Below, piece by piece: positions 19,067 to 28,219 of a stretch of 64,000 nucleotides of DNA. Made by a program: the position numbers and the translations under genes. The DNA comes from WM-3-3 sp041660045 (GTDB lineage: Bacteria > Pseudomonadota > Gammaproteobacteria > Methylococcales > Methylomonadaceae): contig JBAZXA010000002.1 of assembly GCA_041660045.1 (NCBI GenBank), positions 248,001 to 312,000 on the forward strand, given 5' to 3'. The notes under the pieces are model-generated. The model saw only the letters and a list, made by a program, of their open reading frames with translations. It did no database searches and was not told where the DNA came from. How positions within the stretch are numbered: position 1 is the first letter of the stretch; every line of letters starts with the position of its first letter.

Positions 19067-19624
19067 TTAGTTTTGGCAGGCGTAAATGCCTGCTGCGTTG
19101 CGAAGGTAGCCTTTGTAGTCCATGCCGTAACCAAATAAATAACGGTTTTCCACAGTTAAGCCGACAAAGTTAGCGCTGATAGGTTTGCTTTGGTCTAGTT
19201 TTTTTTCAACTAAGACAGCACTATAAATTGCCGCAGCGCCATTTTCCAAACAATAATCATGGATATGTTTAAGGGTAATGCCTTCGTCAAGAATATCGTC
19301 GACGATCAAAACCGTGCGCCCTTGTAAGGGGGTTTGTGGTAATAATAGCCAATTAACCGCACCGCCTGTTATTTGGTTGCGGTAGCGGCTGGCGTTAATG
19401 GCATCTACTGTTAGCGGCATTGTTAGCCGAGGAAGTAGCTTGCCCGCAGTGATAATGCCACCGTTGATGACGCATAACACTAATGGGTTTTGTTCCGCCA
19501 GTTGTGTGTTGATGGCTAGCGCCATGTCGTCCAAGGCTTGTTCTACTTCTTGCTCGCTGTGCAGAAGCTCAGCTGTGGCGAGTACATGTTTAATTTCTTC
19601 AAGCATATTTGGCGGTAAATTCAC
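19067..19624 (-). CDS. hpt: Hypoxanthine-guanine phosphoribosyltransferase
   Basis: A 185-residue type I phosphoribosyltransferase that converts hypoxanthine or guanine plus PRPP to the nucleotide. The PRPP-binding motif is VLIVDDILDEGITL. Other landmarks are LCVINGGII and a C-terminal YLFGYGMDYKGYLRNAAGIY. It overlaps the 3' end of nagZ by 26 nt and ends 9 nt before mtnP, so the three are likely one transcript. The start at 19624 is not well supported by a ribosome site; an internal ATG at 19606 is an alternative. Confidence 0.92.
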   Translation of the reverse strand: MNLPPNMLEEIKHVLATAELLHSEQEVEQALDDMALAINTQLAEQNPLVLCVINGGIITAGKLLPRLTMPLTVDAINASRYRNQITGGAVNWLLLPQTPLQGRTVLIVDDILDEGITLKHIHDYCLENGAAAIYSAVLVEKKLDQSKPISANFVGLTVENRYLFGYGMDYKGYLRNAAGIYACQN

Positions 19625-20618
19625 TAAGCTGAGAGGATAGGGTTTGCCATTTTTCAGTGGCCATTAGTGCGCTACGCTGTAATAGGGGTCTACCTTGCAT
19701 GGCCAGTAAGCGCTGTTGTCTTATGGGGTTATCGGTTACCGTTAAGCTGTCCAGAACTTGTTCTGCCGCTTTTGGGTTGTTGCAAACTAAGATCATATCA
19801 CAGCCTGCTTGTTCTGCTAGTTTGGCGCGGGCAGGAAAATCACCGGCGAAGGCGGCACCTTCCATGCTTAGGTCATCACTAAAGATGGCACCGTTAAAAC
19901 CGAGTTCTTGACGCAAGATTTGTTGTATCCAAAAGCTAGAGAAACCTGCAGGCTTGGGGTCTATGTTTGGATATAACACATGCGCAGGCATGATGGCGTC
20001 CAAACCTTCGTTAATTAACTGCTGAAAAGGCAGTAGGTCTTTGCGGCGTAACTCGTTTAAATCGCGCTCGTCTACAGGTAGGGTAAGATGGGAGTCTAAG
20101 GCAACTGCGCCGTGCCCAGGAAAATGTTTACCGGTCGCGGCCATACCAGCGGCTTTCATACCGGCCATAAACGCGCCAGCTAATTGGCTGACTAATAGCG
20201 CATCGCGAGCAAAAGATCGGTTGCCAATAATATCACTCACGCCACAATCGATGTCTAGTACTGGGGCAAAACTAAAATCTACCCCAACCGCCAATAATTC
20301 TGCAGCCATAAGCCAGCCAGCCGCTTCAGCCAGTTCCGGGTTTTTGCTGTAAGCCAGGGCAGGCGGCAGGCGGGTAAACCCTGTTTGAAAACGTTGGACG
20401 CGGCCACCTTCTTGATCGACGGCAATTAATAAATCACCGTTGCGGGCATTGCGGATACTGCTGGTCAACCTTTGGATTTGTTCAGGGTTTTCGTAGTTGC
20501 GGGCAAATAAAATCACAGCGCCGGTATTCGGATGCTGGATGAGTGTTTGTTCATGCGCTGTTAGGGTATAACCCCCAACATCGAGCATTATGGGGCCTAT
20601 GGGCAGTTTTTGTGTCAT
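19599..20618 (-). CDS. nagZ: Beta-N-acetylhexosaminidase NagZ
   Basis: A 339-residue family GH3 glycosidase that removes N-acetylglucosamine from anhydromuropeptides during cytoplasmic cell-wall recycling. The diagnostic NagZ loop KHFPGHGAVALDSH carries the catalytic histidine/aspartate pair. The nucleophile region is AIFSDDLSMEGA. The N-terminus (GPIMLDVGGYTLTAHEQTLI) and length match the proteobacterial enzyme. It is the first gene of the nagZ-hpt-mtnP operon. In many gammaproteobacteria NagZ also feeds the AmpR signal, but no ampC/ampR is visible here. Confidence 0.95.
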   Translation of the reverse strand: MTQKLPIGPIMLDVGGYTLTAHEQTLIQHPNTGAVILFARNYENPEQIQRLTSSIRNARNGDLLIAVDQEGGRVQRFQTGFTRLPPALAYSKNPELAEAAGWLMAAELLAVGVDFSFAPVLDIDCGVSDIIGNRSFARDALLVSQLAGAFMAGMKAAGMAATGKHFPGHGAVALDSHLTLPVDERDLNELRRKDLLPFQQLINEGLDAIMPAHVLYPNIDPKPAGFSSFWIQQILRQELGFNGAIFSDDLSMEGAAFAGDFPARAKLAEQAGCDMILVCNNPKAAEQVLDSLTVTDNPIRQQRLLAMQGRPLLQRSALMATEKWQTLSSQLSEFTAKYA

Positions 20619-20685
20619 GGTCTGAGATGGAAATCTAGGTAGATTGACCTATACTGAAATAATGTAATTATTTATCGGGGGTTAT

Positions 20686-21087
20686 GTGCGTATTTTTATT
20701 TTTCTGTTTAGTCTATGTTTTTTTCCTATGGCCGTCACCGCCAATTCAGGAGGTGAAAGCAAGGAAGAAGAAACGGGCATAGGATATATGGAAATTAAGC
20801 CAAAGTTTACCGTAAATTTGGCCGAACCCAGAAAATATCTATTGGTCAATTTGCAACTGCTAGTAGAAGGGGCTGAAATTAGGGAAAAAATCACCAAAAA
20901 CATGCCAGCAATTAAGCATGAATTAATTATGCTATATAGCGGTAGGGCATCGGATTCTTTACAAACCGTTGAGCAACGTGAGGCATTACGCAAAGAAACC
21001 TTGGAAAGTATCCAAAAGTTGCTAGAAAAATCCGGCAAGGTTGAAGGTTTGAATGACGTGTTTTTTACCGAGTTTTTAATTAACTAA
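20686..21087 (+). CDS. FliL-like protein with signal peptide
   Basis: A 133-residue protein whose C-terminal 100 residues fit the FliL pattern: FTVNLAEPRKYLLVNLQLLV, NMPAIKHELIMLYSG, a Lys/Glu helix and the end VFFTEFLIN. Flagellar FliL normally has an N-terminal membrane anchor. Here the N-terminus looks like a cleavable signal (FIFLFSLCFFPMAVTA), so a periplasmic product is likely. It starts at GTG 20686. No flagellar gene is in the window, so it is probably a stand-alone paralogue of unknown role. An opposite-strand frame over the same bases was regarded as a shadow. Confidence 0.8.
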   Translation: MRIFIFLFSLCFFPMAVTANSGGESKEEETGIGYMEIKPKFTVNLAEPRKYLLVNLQLLVEGAEIREKITKNMPAIKHELIMLYSGRASDSLQTVEQREALRKETLESIQKLLEKSGKVEGLNDVFFTEFLIN

Positions 21088-21131
21088 ACTTGGTGGGTAA
21101 GGCGTTTTTGTACGTAATTGCCTGCAAGCAA

Positions 21132-22859
21132 TTAAGGCCGAAACCAAACTTCAGTCTCTACCCAGCTAATCCGGGCTAAATTGAGTCCATGTATGGGTTT
21201 ATAGCGATAGCCATTGATTAATAAAGCGGTATAAACAGAACTAGGCAAGCGCGTTTCCTGACGTTTTCTGGATTTAATCAAGCGAGGAAATTGGCTGGCT
21301 AAATAATCCTCTAGCCAAATTTCCTTAGTCAGTAGCAAATACAGCCTAGCACCTGGTTTGGCTATGGCTTTTGCAGTTATGTGTGCATTACCCCAATGGG
21401 CATTGCTGTAATATACCAGGCTGGGTTCTTCAAAACCATTATAGATATGTTCGGCCTCTGGCGGTAAAGTCTGGAAGACTTGCTCTAGTTGCACTGCAAT
21501 TGACATGGCGCGTAAGCTTTTGCCTAAGCAAACAAAGCTGCTAGAAATTATTAAGATGGCTAACCAAGCGCCGTTTAAAAATTTATTTTTTACGAATAGT
21601 GCTGCCAATAATAAGCCCAGAAAAATGCTGATTAAAGCATAGACAGCCGTTTTAATGGGCAAGGTCTTGTCGGTATAAGGTTCATTTTGGGCAAGGCTAA
21701 AGGCAATCCATAATAAACTGGCTGCCAGTGCGCTGACTATCCAAAAAAACCAAGATTTTTGATGATTCAAGGCTAAATCGTTGTCTATGCCGCAGGCCAG
21801 GATGATGAGCAAGGCGGGAAAGGCGGGGAGTACATAATGTGGCAGCTGGGTGGCATAAAAGCTAAACAATATATAGGGCGCTAGCGCCCAGGCCGATAGA
21901 TAGGCTGTCGTGGGGTTCCAGTTATTTCTCAAATATAGCCAAGCTGAGCCGGCAAATGCAATCCAAGGGAACAAACTTAAAAATGCCGTAGGCAGATAAT
22001 AAAAGGGCTTAAATAACCGTCCATTAAATGGCTTTATACCGCGCTGTAGCACATGATCTTGTAAGCCTATTTGCCAAAATAGGCCGTCGGTTTTAATAAA
22101 GGCGGGTATAGCCCAGCATGAAACCAAGAATAAAAACCACATCATGCCCTGTATAGGCTTAAGTTTTTGCCAATCTAAACGTTGCCGCCAAAATACAAAA
22201 CGGAATAATGCCAAACTGAGTAATGGGCAAAACAAGGCAATTGGGCCTTTGCTTAAAAAACCAAACGCTAAACCAATATACAAGCCCGCCCGCCAGAATT
22301 TGGCTTGCTTAGTGTCTTCCACTAGCAATTTGTAAAGCGCTATCTGGCAAAAGGTTACCGCTAATACCATAGGCATATCCGCTAACGCTAATTTGCCATG
22401 TAATAGTACTTGAAAACAGGTAAGCCAACCACAGCTTGCCAGCCAGCTGGCGCGTGTTGAGATATGTTTTCGGGTAAACTCATAAATTAGCAAAGCAACT
22501 AGGAATGAACTTAAAACCGAACAAAAACGCGCGGCAAATTCATTGTCACCTAGCAGATTTAAAGCCCCCCGCATAAGCCAATAGCTCATGATGGGCTTAT
22601 CGAAACGGTAAGTGCCGTTAAAGTAAGGGACTAGCCATTCGCCGCGCGCTGCCATCTCGCGGGTCGCCTGAATAAATCGGGGTTCGTCGCGGTCTAGTAG
22701 CGGCAACAAATGGTTGCTAGGGAGCGCGGTTAAAATGGCAACAAGCAAAATGAGTGAGTAATGCTTTAACCGGGCAGGACATTGTAGGTCTGCAAATACC
22801 CTGGGTAAGCTAAACGGTTTTAGTTCAGGAAGATTCCCTTTTTGCAGTCCTTGAAGCAT
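21132..22859 (-). CDS. ArnT-type glycosyltransferase family 39/83 membrane protein
   Basis: A 575-residue inner-membrane GT-C glycosyltransferase. The first periplasmic loop carries the catalytic-type motif LLDRDEPRF (Asp58-Glu59) followed by TREMAARGEWLVPYFNG and KPIMSYWL, characteristic of ArnT and bacterial relatives of protein mannosyltransferases. About eleven to twelve hydrophobic helices follow, with a C-terminal soluble portion. Such enzymes transfer a sugar from an undecaprenyl-phosphate carrier to lipid A or another periplasmic acceptor. No arn genes flank it, so lipid A as target is unproven. The start at 22859 has only a weak ribosome site. Confidence 0.88.
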   Translation of the reverse strand: MLQGLQKGNLPELKPFSLPRVFADLQCPARLKHYSLILLVAILTALPSNHLLPLLDRDEPRFIQATREMAARGEWLVPYFNGTYRFDKPIMSYWLMRGALNLLGDNEFAARFCSVLSSFLVALLIYEFTRKHISTRASWLASCGWLTCFQVLLHGKLALADMPMVLAVTFCQIALYKLLVEDTKQAKFWRAGLYIGLAFGFLSKGPIALFCPLLSLALFRFVFWRQRLDWQKLKPIQGMMWFLFLVSCWAIPAFIKTDGLFWQIGLQDHVLQRGIKPFNGRLFKPFYYLPTAFLSLFPWIAFAGSAWLYLRNNWNPTTAYLSAWALAPYILFSFYATQLPHYVLPAFPALLIILACGIDNDLALNHQKSWFFWIVSALAASLLWIAFSLAQNEPYTDKTLPIKTAVYALISIFLGLLLAALFVKNKFLNGAWLAILIISSSFVCLGKSLRAMSIAVQLEQVFQTLPPEAEHIYNGFEEPSLVYYSNAHWGNAHITAKAIAKPGARLYLLLTKEIWLEDYLASQFPRLIKSRKRQETRLPSSVYTALLINGYRYKPIHGLNLARISWVETEVWFRP

Positions 22860-23127
22860 GATCTAAAAGTTGCGGTTGATATAGCGGGTAAGAGTTGCTT
22901 GTTAGTCAGTGTTAAATTTACGCATAGCCATTAATTATAAATTATCGGGCAAGTGGCGGGCAATGCTGGCTGTTGCAATGATTTGGATGCCAATCATGTT
23001 AGCCCGCGCGACAATGCCTGGAGCATCAGTAGACTAGAGATTATTGATAAGTATACAAATAGCTTGACACAAGCATAATGATTGAATGATCTTAGTAAGC
23101 AACCCCATTCAACTTTGGAGATAAGTC

Positions 23128-25080
23128 ATGAGATTGATTTTACACCGTATTTTGGGTGCAGTGTTGTTTGTTTTATGGCTGGTTGATGCTATGGCTGTTA
23201 GCATTACAGAGCGTGCCGGGAATAATTTTAGGAGCGCAGCTAACAATCAGGAATTTATCTTAAATAAAGATAATGTCAATGATGGCCAATTTGGTCTACT
23301 TAGAACCTATGATTTTAGCGCTAAGGTTGAGACACAACCATTAGTTGTTGAAAAAGGTGCGGGTGTCGATGATCTTGTTATTGTCACCACCATGAAAAAC
23401 GAAGTTATAGGGATTAACGCGCAAACTAACCAGACGGTATATAACATCAAACTAGGTCCAGAAATTAGCGCCTTAGATATGGACATATGGAAACATACGC
23501 CAACTTGGGGAATTTCTGCGACACCAATTATAGACACTTCAACAAACACACTCTATGTGGCGGCGTGGTTAAGAAAAAATACCAATGACAATCGTTACCG
23601 CGATTATTGGGTGTTTGCTCTGGATCCATTGACGGGTGTGCAAAAGTCAGCGCCAGTACGAATTTTTGGCCAATCTCAAGAAGGCAACGCCTGTTGGTTT
23701 AATGATTCCGGTGCCACATATAAAGAAAATAATCAGGATAAACAATATGTTTACCCAAAGCTGCGGGCCGGCTTAGCATTAACGGCTAACCATGGTTTGG
23801 TGATGGCTTTTGCTGCAAACGCGGAGAATCAAGAAAAGCCAGCGCGGAAAAGCCCGCACGGTTTTGTTGTCGCTTATGATACCCGAGGCTTATTACAACA
23901 GCCGGGTTTTTCCAGGGAGCCCGCCATTTTTTGCGCAACCGCATTTAATTCCTGGGGCGCCGGTATTTGGCAGGCTGGCGGTGCGCCGGTTACGGAAGAT
24001 GATATGGTTTATGTTGCTACTTCAAATGGGACATCCAATAATGGTGATGTCGATTTGGCAGAAAGCATGATTAAGCTTCAGTTTGTTAATAGCAGTACGG
24101 GTTCGCGCCCCGTATTACAAATGATAGATTATTATAAGGCCTTTATGGATGAACGCACCTCAGGTAGCGGGTGTTTATGGGGCGATAATAATTCTGAAGT
24201 GTCCTGTGGCCGCGCGATGGCGGGCAAAGCTGGCGCGGATTGGGATTTTGGTGCGGCAGGGCCGATGTTGGTGCCTGGTTCCCGGTTATTGTTACAAGGT
24301 ACTAAAGACGGCATTATCTATTCCTTGGATAAATTAAAATTGGGTAAAAATGACCGTTTTAATGGTTTGATGTCCAAACCACCTTTAGTGTCATCTTATT
24401 ACGGTGGTGACTTGACGCAAAACTGGGACAGGGTTCAACATTTAAACCGCAGCTTACCTTGTCCACCCAGCAGTAGTGGCGATTACAGCTGGTTTATGCC
24501 ATGTGGTGACCCAGAAAACAATAAGATGCACCATATCCATGCGCTGGCTTTAGTACAGCAAGATGAAAGCGGTGGCATTGTTTATGTTTGGGGCGAAAAT
24601 GCGAATCTTAAAAGCTATCAGTTTAGCGCTAAACACGATGTATTACCGACTTTCCGGGCAGAAGGCAATGAGCTGGCTTCTTATGGTTTAGACTCGCCGG
24701 GGGGCATGCCAGGCGGCTTATTAATGGCTTCCGGTAAGCCGGATAGCAGTACTAGTTTTCCTTACGCCATGGATTTTGGTTCCAGCATCCTTTGGGCGGT
24801 TTATGCAAAATATGGCGATGCTAACAAGGCGTTTGCCGAAGGCCAGTTAATTGCTTATGACGCGACTACGGTATTACCAAATAATAAACTCAAGCGGTTA
24901 TTCCGTACGGGTGATGATAACAATGGCGGCTTAGGCAAAATGTCCAGGATGATTCCGCCCGTGGTTGCTAATGGGCGGGTGTATGTGATGATATACCGTG
25001 TTGGTGATGTTACTAATTGCAGCGTGCCAGATAATCAATTAAAAGTGTGCAGCCAGTTAAAAATTTACGGTTTAAAGTAA
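23128..25080 (+). CDS. Secreted PQQ-like beta-propeller protein
   Basis: A 650-residue exported protein with a signal peptide (about residues 1-24, ending DAMA). The rest has the rhythm of a quinoprotein-type propeller: repeated strands such as DLVIVTTMKNEVIGINAQT, NTLYVAAWLRKN and ITPIIDTSTN-like blades, with YWVFALDPLTG. About ten cysteines (for example GSGCLWGDNN, LPCPPSS, NCSVPDNQ) suggest disulfides. It is similar in style to PQQ-binding-like repeat proteins but lacks an obvious methanol-dehydrogenase active-site Cys-Cys pair, so enzymatic activity is uncertain. GGAG precedes the ATG. A TTGACA box at 23065-23070 is a possible -35, but the matching -10 is poor. Confidence 0.78.
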   Translation: MRLILHRILGAVLFVLWLVDAMAVSITERAGNNFRSAANNQEFILNKDNVNDGQFGLLRTYDFSAKVETQPLVVEKGAGVDDLVIVTTMKNEVIGINAQTNQTVYNIKLGPEISALDMDIWKHTPTWGISATPIIDTSTNTLYVAAWLRKNTNDNRYRDYWVFALDPLTGVQKSAPVRIFGQSQEGNACWFNDSGATYKENNQDKQYVYPKLRAGLALTANHGLVMAFAANAENQEKPARKSPHGFVVAYDTRGLLQQPGFSREPAIFCATAFNSWGAGIWQAGGAPVTEDDMVYVATSNGTSNNGDVDLAESMIKLQFVNSSTGSRPVLQMIDYYKAFMDERTSGSGCLWGDNNSEVSCGRAMAGKAGADWDFGAAGPMLVPGSRLLLQGTKDGIIYSLDKLKLGKNDRFNGLMSKPPLVSSYYGGDLTQNWDRVQHLNRSLPCPPSSSGDYSWFMPCGDPENNKMHHIHALALVQQDESGGIVYVWGENANLKSYQFSAKHDVLPTFRAEGNELASYGLDSPGGMPGGLLMASGKPDSSTSFPYAMDFGSSILWAVYAKYGDANKAFAEGQLIAYDATTVLPNNKLKRLFRTGDDNNGGLGKMSRMIPPVVANGRVYVMIYRVGDVTNCSVPDNQLKVCSQLKIYGLK

Positions 25081-25087
25081 CGGCTGC

Positions 25088-25122
25088 AAAGCGGGTGATG
25101 GGCTTGGCTGCGCCCGCTTTTT
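25088..25122 (+). terminator. Rho-independent terminator after the propeller gene
   Basis: AAAGCGGG (25088-25095) pairs with CCCGCTTT (25113-25120), followed by further T residues. It begins 7 bp after the stop codon of the propeller gene. The hairpin is GC-rich at the base, with a competing internal GGGC/GCCC pairing. Confidence 0.75.
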
Positions 25123-25140
25123 ACCGGTATATAACTGCGT

Positions 25141-25395
25141 TTAACGGATAATTAATAAAGCTAGGTAAGGCGCTAAGTTAAATAGGAAAATGCTTAACTT
25201 GTAAAATGCCATGCCGCCATAATGTAGACAGTCAAATTGCACTGGGGTTAATTCAAACCAGTGCTGATGGAGCTGATATATTTGCTTGTGGGCAAATTTA
25301 AAAACCAAAAACCAGATCATCAAAACAGCATAATTGATGATGCAGCACCAGAATAAAAAATCAGTCACGAGTTCAATGGTCATAACTATCGACAT
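25141..25395 (-). CDS. DUF6868-like small membrane protein
   Basis: An 84-residue protein with two hydrophobic segments (about 8-30 and 60-82) separated by the conserved-looking stretch HKQIYQLHQHWFELTPVQFDCLHYGGMAFYKL. This matches my recollection of the DUF6868 family of small proteobacterial inner-membrane proteins, whose function is unknown. An in-frame ATG four codons later is an alternative start. It is a single gene converging with the propeller gene. Confidence 0.75.
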   Translation of the reverse strand: MSIVMTIELVTDFLFWCCIINYAVLMIWFLVFKFAHKQIYQLHQHWFELTPVQFDCLHYGGMAFYKLSIFLFNLAPYLALLIIR

Positions 25396-25548
25396 GTAAT
25401 GGTGAATGTTAGCCAGCTCTAACCCCTAAAATTACCATTAAATAATTTTAAATTGAGCTGTAGCCTGTTGTTTAACCGCAGTCTTGATATGTTTCATTGG
25501 TAGCTGTGGTTTTGTTTTTTCAACGTTAAATTTGAAGTTATTTCCCCT

Positions 25549-26844
25549 TTACATACACTCAATCAACGCATCGGCAAATTCGCTGCATTTGACTTCTATG
25601 GCGCCTTCCATCTGACGGGCCAGGTCATAAGTGACGCGTTTGCTGGCAATTACCGCATCCATGGCATTGATAATGGTATCCGCTGCGGCTGTCCAGCCTA
25701 AGTAGCGGAGCATCATTTCGCCAGACAAAATGACTGAACCTGGGTTGACTTTGTCTAGATTGGCATATTTTGGCGCAGTGCCGTGGGTAGCCTCAAATAC
25801 CGCGGTGCCAGTTTGGTAGTTGATGTTGCCACCGGGGGCAATACCGATCCCGCCTACTTGGGCGGCCAGCGCATCGGATAAATAGTCGCCGTTTAAGTTT
25901 AACGTCGCAATCACATCAAATTCTTCGGGCCGGGTTAAAACTTGCTGCAAAGCAATATCGGCAATCACATCTTTTATGATTAAGCACCCCTTTGCTTGGG
26001 CATCGGCTTGTTCTTGATTAGCGGCGGCATCACCTAATTCGGCACGGGTTTTTTCCCATTGTGTAGCAGTGTACACTTGCCCGCCATATTCGCGTTCGGC
26101 CAGTTCATATGCCCATTGCCTGAATGCGCCTTCCGTAAATTTCATAATATTGCCCTTGTGTACTAAGGTAAGGCTTTTGCGCTGATGGGCGAGGGCATAG
26201 TCTATAGCTGCCCGGGTTAGGCGTTCAGTGCCGGCTTTAGAAACCGGTTTTATACCGATGCCACAGTGTTCGGGAAAGCGGATTTTAGCAAACTGTGCAG
26301 GGAAGTTTTCTTGTAGCAGTTGTAAAAAACGGCTGTTTTCTGCACTGTCAGCAGCAAACTCAATGCCCGCATAAATGTCTTCAGTATTTTCCCTAAAAAT
26401 CACCATATCGACGGAGCCAGGTTTTTTAACGGGTGACGGTACACCTTTAAACCAACGTACCGGGCGTAGGCAAACGTACATATCCAAGCCTTGCCTGAGC
26501 GCGACGTTCAGCGAGCGGATGCCACCACCGATAGGCGTGGTTAAAGGGCCTTTAATGGAGACTAAATATTCTTTGCAAGCGGCTATGGTCTCATCGGGCA
26601 GCCACGTATTAAACAAACGGTGGGATTTTTCACCGGCATATATTTCTAGCCAGTGGATTTTCTTTTGCCCGCCATAAGCTTTGGCAACGGCGGCATTTAA
26701 CACCCGCACACTAGCCCGCCAAATGTCGGGGCCTGTACCATCCCCTTCTATATAGGGAATAATGGGTTGATCGGGTACTACCAGTTGGCCGTCTTGATAG
26801 GTAATACGCAGGCCGGAAGGTGGCGTAAAGATAGGCATGGACAT
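25549..26844 (-). CDS. icd: NADP-dependent isocitrate dehydrogenase
   Basis: A 431-residue homologue of E. coli Icd that makes 2-oxoglutarate and NADPH in the TCA cycle. The substrate loop is [13 protein letters not shown], with Ser111 (the residue phosphorylated by AceK in enteric bacteria) and Asn113. The Arg residues of the isocitrate site are in CLRPVRWF and [11 protein letters not shown]. Coenzyme preference can be read from HGTAPKYA: Lys359-Tyr360 are the NADP-selecting pair. GAGGAA lies upstream of the ATG at 26844. It is divergent from an NAD-type paralogue. No aceK gene is visible in the window. Confidence 0.95.
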   Translation of the reverse strand: MSMPIFTPPSGLRITYQDGQLVVPDQPIIPYIEGDGTGPDIWRASVRVLNAAVAKAYGGQKKIHWLEIYAGEKSHRLFNTWLPDETIAACKEYLVSIKGPLTTPIGGGIRSLNVALRQGLDMYVCLRPVRWFKGVPSPVKKPGSVDMVIFRENTEDIYAGIEFAADSAENSRFLQLLQENFPAQFAKIRFPEHCGIGIKPVSKAGTERLTRAAIDYALAHQRKSLTLVHKGNIMKFTEGAFRQWAYELAEREYGGQVYTATQWEKTRAELGDAAANQEQADAQAKGCLIIKDVIADIALQQVLTRPEEFDVIATLNLNGDYLSDALAAQVGGIGIAPGGNINYQTGTAVFEATHGTAPKYANLDKVNPGSVILSGEMMLRYLGWTAAADTIINAMDAVIASKRVTYDLARQMEGAIEVKCSEFADALIECM

Positions 26845-27014
26845 GGTGATTCCTCAATTTGGCTGGGTCGGAAACAACGTAATTGGCTTTCTTCTTGGCG
26901 CTATGCTAACACTGCCTAATAAAATTGCCACTAAGGTTTAAAGGGGTAGCTTGTGATCATAAATAAAACCAGTGTGTTTAACAAACGGATAATAGTCTGC
27001 TGATGCCTTGGATT

Positions 27015-27044
27015 TTGTCATTCAGGTGCTAAATTTTTTATAAA
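27015..27044 (+). promoter_or_regulatory. Sigma70-type promoter upstream of the NAD-type isocitrate dehydrogenase
   Basis: TTGTCA (27015-27020) and TATAAA (27039-27044) are separated by 18 bp and lie about 80 bp before the ATG at 27124. The match to the -35/-10 consensus is good at five of six positions in each box. The transcription start has not been mapped, so this is a sequence prediction. Confidence 0.5.
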
Positions 27045-27123
27045 ATGTGGCATGGAATTGATTATCAAAGCTTAATTAATACTGTATTATCAAACTGTAT
27101 TTTCTTAAAGTTTGGAGACATGA

Positions 27124-28143
27124 ATGCATAATGTTACGTTAATAAAAGGCGATGGAATTGGGCCGTCCATTATGGATGAGGCGGTAAAAGTGATTGATGC
27201 ATCAGGTGTTAAAATCCAGTGGGAGGAAGCCTATGCAGGACTTGGCGCGTTCGAACAATTTGGTACGCCACTACCCGATGAAACAATGGCCTCTATTGAC
27301 AAAACAAGGTTAGCTTTTAAGGGCCCGTTAACAACCGTAGTTGGTGGTTCTGGCTTTAGAAGCATAAACGTGGCTTTACGGCAAAAATACGAGCTTTATG
27401 CAAATGTCCGTCCAGCAAAAAGTTGGGCAGGCGTTAATACCCGCTTCAGGGATGTTGATATTGTCATCGTACGTGAAAATACCGAAGGTTTGTATGCTGG
27501 TTTGGAGCATTATCTTACGCCTAAAAAAGACATTGCTGAAAGTTTGGCAGTGGTCACGCGTACAGGTTCAGAAAGAATTTGCGAATATGCCTTTAAATAT
27601 GCCCGCGAGAATGAACGTAAAAAAGTTACGGTTGCCCATAAGGCCAATATCCTCAAATATACCCAAGGCCTATTTTTAGATGTGGCTAGAGAAACTGCTA
27701 AACGTTATCCAGAAATTGAGTTTGATGAAAAAATAATTGACGCTACGTGCATGCATATGGTCATGAATCCTGGCCAATTTGATGTCGTGGTGTGTACCAA
27801 TATGTTTGGCGATATTTTATCTGATTTAACTGCTGGCTTGGTTGGGGGTTTAGGATTGATTCCTGGCGCCAATATTGGGAACGATGCCGCTTTGTTTGAG
27901 GCGGTGCATGGCAGCGCACCCGATATTACCGGTAAAAATTTAGCTAACCCAACAGCAGTGATTATGGCCGGTGTCATGATGCTACATCATCTGGGTGAAA
28001 CCGAGGCCGCTATACGTGTTCAAGCAGCCGTAGAAAAGATCGTAGGTGAGGGTGTGTATGTCACACCAGATTTAAATCCTCACTCAAAAGCAGGAACCAT
28101 TGAAATGGGTAATGCCATAGCAGCGGCGTTGCAAGGTTCTTAA
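27124..28143 (+). CDS. NAD-type isocitrate dehydrogenase
   Basis: A 339-residue member of the isocitrate/isopropylmalate dehydrogenase family, about 90 residues shorter than Icd. The substrate loop is FRSINVALRQ (Ser80, Asn82), the isocitrate-dehydrogenase pattern rather than the leucine-biosynthesis one. The coenzyme segment reads HGSAPDITG with Asp267-Ile268, the NAD-selecting alternative to Lys-Tyr. RENTEGLYAG and the GGLGLIPGANIG segment are also present. It is divergent from the NADP enzyme and followed after 76 nt by acnB, so aconitase and this enzyme are probably co-expressed. A homoisocitrate or tartrate-type substrate is less likely but not excluded. Confidence 0.9.
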   Translation: MHNVTLIKGDGIGPSIMDEAVKVIDASGVKIQWEEAYAGLGAFEQFGTPLPDETMASIDKTRLAFKGPLTTVVGGSGFRSINVALRQKYELYANVRPAKSWAGVNTRFRDVDIVIVRENTEGLYAGLEHYLTPKKDIAESLAVVTRTGSERICEYAFKYARENERKKVTVAHKANILKYTQGLFLDVARETAKRYPEIEFDEKIIDATCMHMVMNPGQFDVVVCTNMFGDILSDLTAGLVGGLGLIPGANIGNDAALFEAVHGSAPDITGKNLANPTAVIMAGVMMLHHLGETEAAIRVQAAVEKIVGEGVYVTPDLNPHSKAGTIEMGNAIAAALQGS

Positions 28144-28219
28144 TTTGCTTGTGAATTTAATGTGTGCCTAACCTAAAAAGGGGCGCGCAGGCGCTAGCCT
28201 TTAAATTAAGGAATATCTT

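Noticed and set aside
22930..23035. Minus-strand 30-codon frame reading like a gene end (DAPGIVARANMIGIQII)
   Set aside because: It is bounded by stops on both sides, has no ribosome site and no recognisable family; at most a relic.
23128..25080. Methanol dehydrogenase large subunit (MxaF/XoxF)
   Set aside because: No adjacent Cys-Cys pair or typical active-site motifs, and no cytochrome c or accessory genes are linked.
27124..28143. 3-Isopropylmalate dehydrogenase (leuB)
   Set aside because: The substrate loop has the FRSINVALRQ isocitrate pattern, and no leuC/leuD neighbours are present; the neighbour is acnB.
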